From Bacteroidota bacterium (GTDB taxonomy: Bacteria; Bacteroidota; Bacteroidia; B-17B0; Aurantibacillaceae): a DNA stretch of 64,000 nucleotides. Both the position numbers and the translations under genes were made by a program. Position 1 is the stretch's first letter. Each line of letters begins with the position of its first letter. The stretch is from contig JACPOC010000022.1 of NCBI GenBank assembly GCA_016185125.1, positions 62,001-126,000 on the forward strand, in the 5' to 3' direction. Of this stretch, positions 63,070 through 64,000 are shown in pieces. The notes beneath the pieces are model-generated. The model ran no database searches and was not told where the DNA came from. It worked only from the letters and a program-made list of their open reading frames with translations.

Positions 63070-63934
63070 TTACGTTTCGTTGCATAATAAGAATTTCAAC
63101 TTCCGTCAATTTATAATTAAAGCTTTTAAAGAAGATGTGGGCGATGGCGATCACACCTCTGCCGCCACCATCCCTTCTAATCATAAAGGCTGGATGCAGC
63201 TGCTAATTAAAGAAGATGGAATTATTGCCGGTGTGGAAGCCGCAGAAATTATTTTTAAATTAATTGATAAGAAAATAAAATTTAAAGGTGTTTTTAAAGA
63301 TGGCGATAAAGTAAAAAAAGGCCAGGTTGCATTTATTGTACACGGTAACACCCGGAAATTATTAACCGCTGAACGACTTATTCTAAATGTGATGCAGCGC
63401 ATGAGCGGTATTGCTTCAAAAACGGCAGCTCTGCAGTCGTTATGCAAAGGCACTAAAGCAAAAGTGATTGATACGCGTAAAACCACTCCCGGTTTTCGTT
63501 TTTTTGAAAAATGGGCGGTTGTAATTGGCGGAGGTTCTAATCACCGTTACGGTTTGTATGATATGATTCTGATAAAAGATAACCATATTGATTTTGCCGG
63601 AGGAATAACAGAAGCTATTGACGCGTCTAATTTATACCTTAAAAAGAAGCGAAAAAAACTAAATATTGAAGTAGAAACCCGCAGTATTGAAGATGTTCAA
63701 AAAGTGGTACAGCACGGCGGAGTACAACGCATCATGCTGGATAATTATTCTCCGGAAAATACATTGGAAGCTGTAAAATTGATCAATAAAAAATTTGAGG
63801 TTGAATCATCCGGAGGTATTACTGAAAAAAACATTGCTAACTATGCCAAATGCGGTGTGGATTTTATTTCTATCGGGGCTTTGACCCATCATATAAAAAG
63901 TCTGGACTTGAGCCTGAAGGCGATGAAGGAGTGA
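63062..63934 (+). CDS. nadC: Nicotinate-nucleotide pyrophosphorylase (carboxylating) NadC
   Basis: A 290-residue cytoplasmic enzyme. The signature motifs are AERLILNVMQRMSGIASKTA, VIDTRKTTPGFRFFEKWAV, GGGSNHRYGLYDMILIKDNH and VESSGGITEKNI. It converts quinolinate and PRPP to nicotinate mononucleotide, CO2 and pyrophosphate in NAD synthesis. The ATG at 63062 (overlapping the upstream stop) is preferred to one four codons earlier. Confidence 0.96.
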   Translation: MSNYVSLHNKNFNFRQFIIKAFKEDVGDGDHTSAATIPSNHKGWMQLLIKEDGIIAGVEAAEIIFKLIDKKIKFKGVFKDGDKVKKGQVAFIVHGNTRKLLTAERLILNVMQRMSGIASKTAALQSLCKGTKAKVIDTRKTTPGFRFFEKWAVVIGGGSNHRYGLYDMILIKDNHIDFAGGITEAIDASNLYLKKKRKKLNIEVETRSIEDVQKVVQHGGVQRIMLDNYSPENTLEAVKLINKKFEVESSGGITEKNIANYAKCGVDFISIGALTHHIKSLDLSLKAMKE

Positions 63935-63938
63935 GTTT

Positions 63939-63998
63939 CTAAAATTCAACAGCCCTTTTAACTTTTGTGGCCGTTGAAAAAATCTCCAAATATTTCTC
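63939..63998 (-). CDS. Possible C-terminus of a minus-strand gene running off the window
   Basis: A minus-strand open frame covers the last 60 bases and ends with TAG at 63939-63941, 4 bases after the nadC stop. It would encode EKYLEIFSTATKVKRAVEF. The segment is too short for identification, and convergent arrangement with nadC is the only support. Confidence 0.3.
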   Translation of the reverse strand, partial: EKYLEIFSTATKVKRAVEF

Positions 63999-64000
63999 CT

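Overview
The window is ordinary chromosomal DNA of a member of the Bacteroidota, most likely a gliding or T9SS-positive lineage near Flavobacteriales. The evidence is a set of type IX secretion and gliding genes (porU, porV, gldJ, two PorP/SprF-family genes), several secreted proteins with T9SS type A or type B C-terminal sorting domains, AT-rich coding with dense lipoprotein and SprE/OmpA-type genes, and start regions carrying the Bacteroidota promoter signature TAnnTTTG. I see no phage, insertion sequence, transposase, integrase or CRISPR array.

Layout. 1-2.7 kb: truncated lipA, a barrel-like outer membrane protein, an OsmC-type peroxidase and a MOP-superfamily flippase. 2.7-11.4 kb, minus strand: L,D-transpeptidase lipoprotein, peptide-binding lipoprotein, porV and porU. 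11.5-16.9 kb, plus strand: PorP/SprF paralogue, gldJ, murF and a dicarboxylate symporter. 17-31 kb: housekeeping genes (yidC, carA, hemJ-like, an ALDH7-type dehydrogenase, a GNAT-nitrilase fusion, a PD40/OmpA-like protein, prfC, a universal stress protein, a metal-binding HMA protein and a polysaccharide deacetylase). 31.3-34.6 kb: a large DUF2723 membrane protein. 34.7 kb: tRNA-Gln with a clear promoter and terminator. 34.9-44.65 kb, minus strand: a four-gene cassette of a T9SS-sorted amidase, a type B adhesin, a TPR-PD40-OmpA protein and a PorP/SprF protein. 45-48.8 kb: barrel protein, double-receiver protein, Cys-rich exported protein, DEAD-box helicase and a very basic exported protein. 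48.8-53.4 kb: a 1544-residue T9SS adhesin. 53.5-59 kb: TrmH-type methyltransferase, then a plus-strand run of MlaD, membrane Fe-S protein, small T9SS cargo, CCG-domain Fe-S protein and TPR lipoprotein. 59-64 kb: patatin, putative porin, rlmH, a DUF4783 protein and nadC.

How the genes fit together. PorU removes the sorting domains of T9SS cargo, PorV shuttles cargo to it, and GldJ belongs to the motor/gliding lipoprotein group. The window also encodes five proteins with T9SS sorting domains (PorU itself, amidase, type B adhesin, 1544-residue adhesin, small 253-residue cargo) and two SprF-like partners, so a large part of it is secretion machinery plus client proteins. Envelope synthesis (murF, LdT, yidC, MlaD, flippase) makes up much of the rest.

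The strongest unexplained signal is in the gene-free stretch at 44653-45073. It holds three hairpins with unrelated stems but an identical CCGTAA loop, followed by a rho-independent terminator that has no plus-strand gene in front of it. Other points: a nitrilase domain with Ser where the catalytic Cys should be, a perfect 18-bp palindrome at the carA start, two long imperfect palindromic intergenic repeats, and a T9SS cargo gene placed inside an Fe-S oxidoreductase operon.
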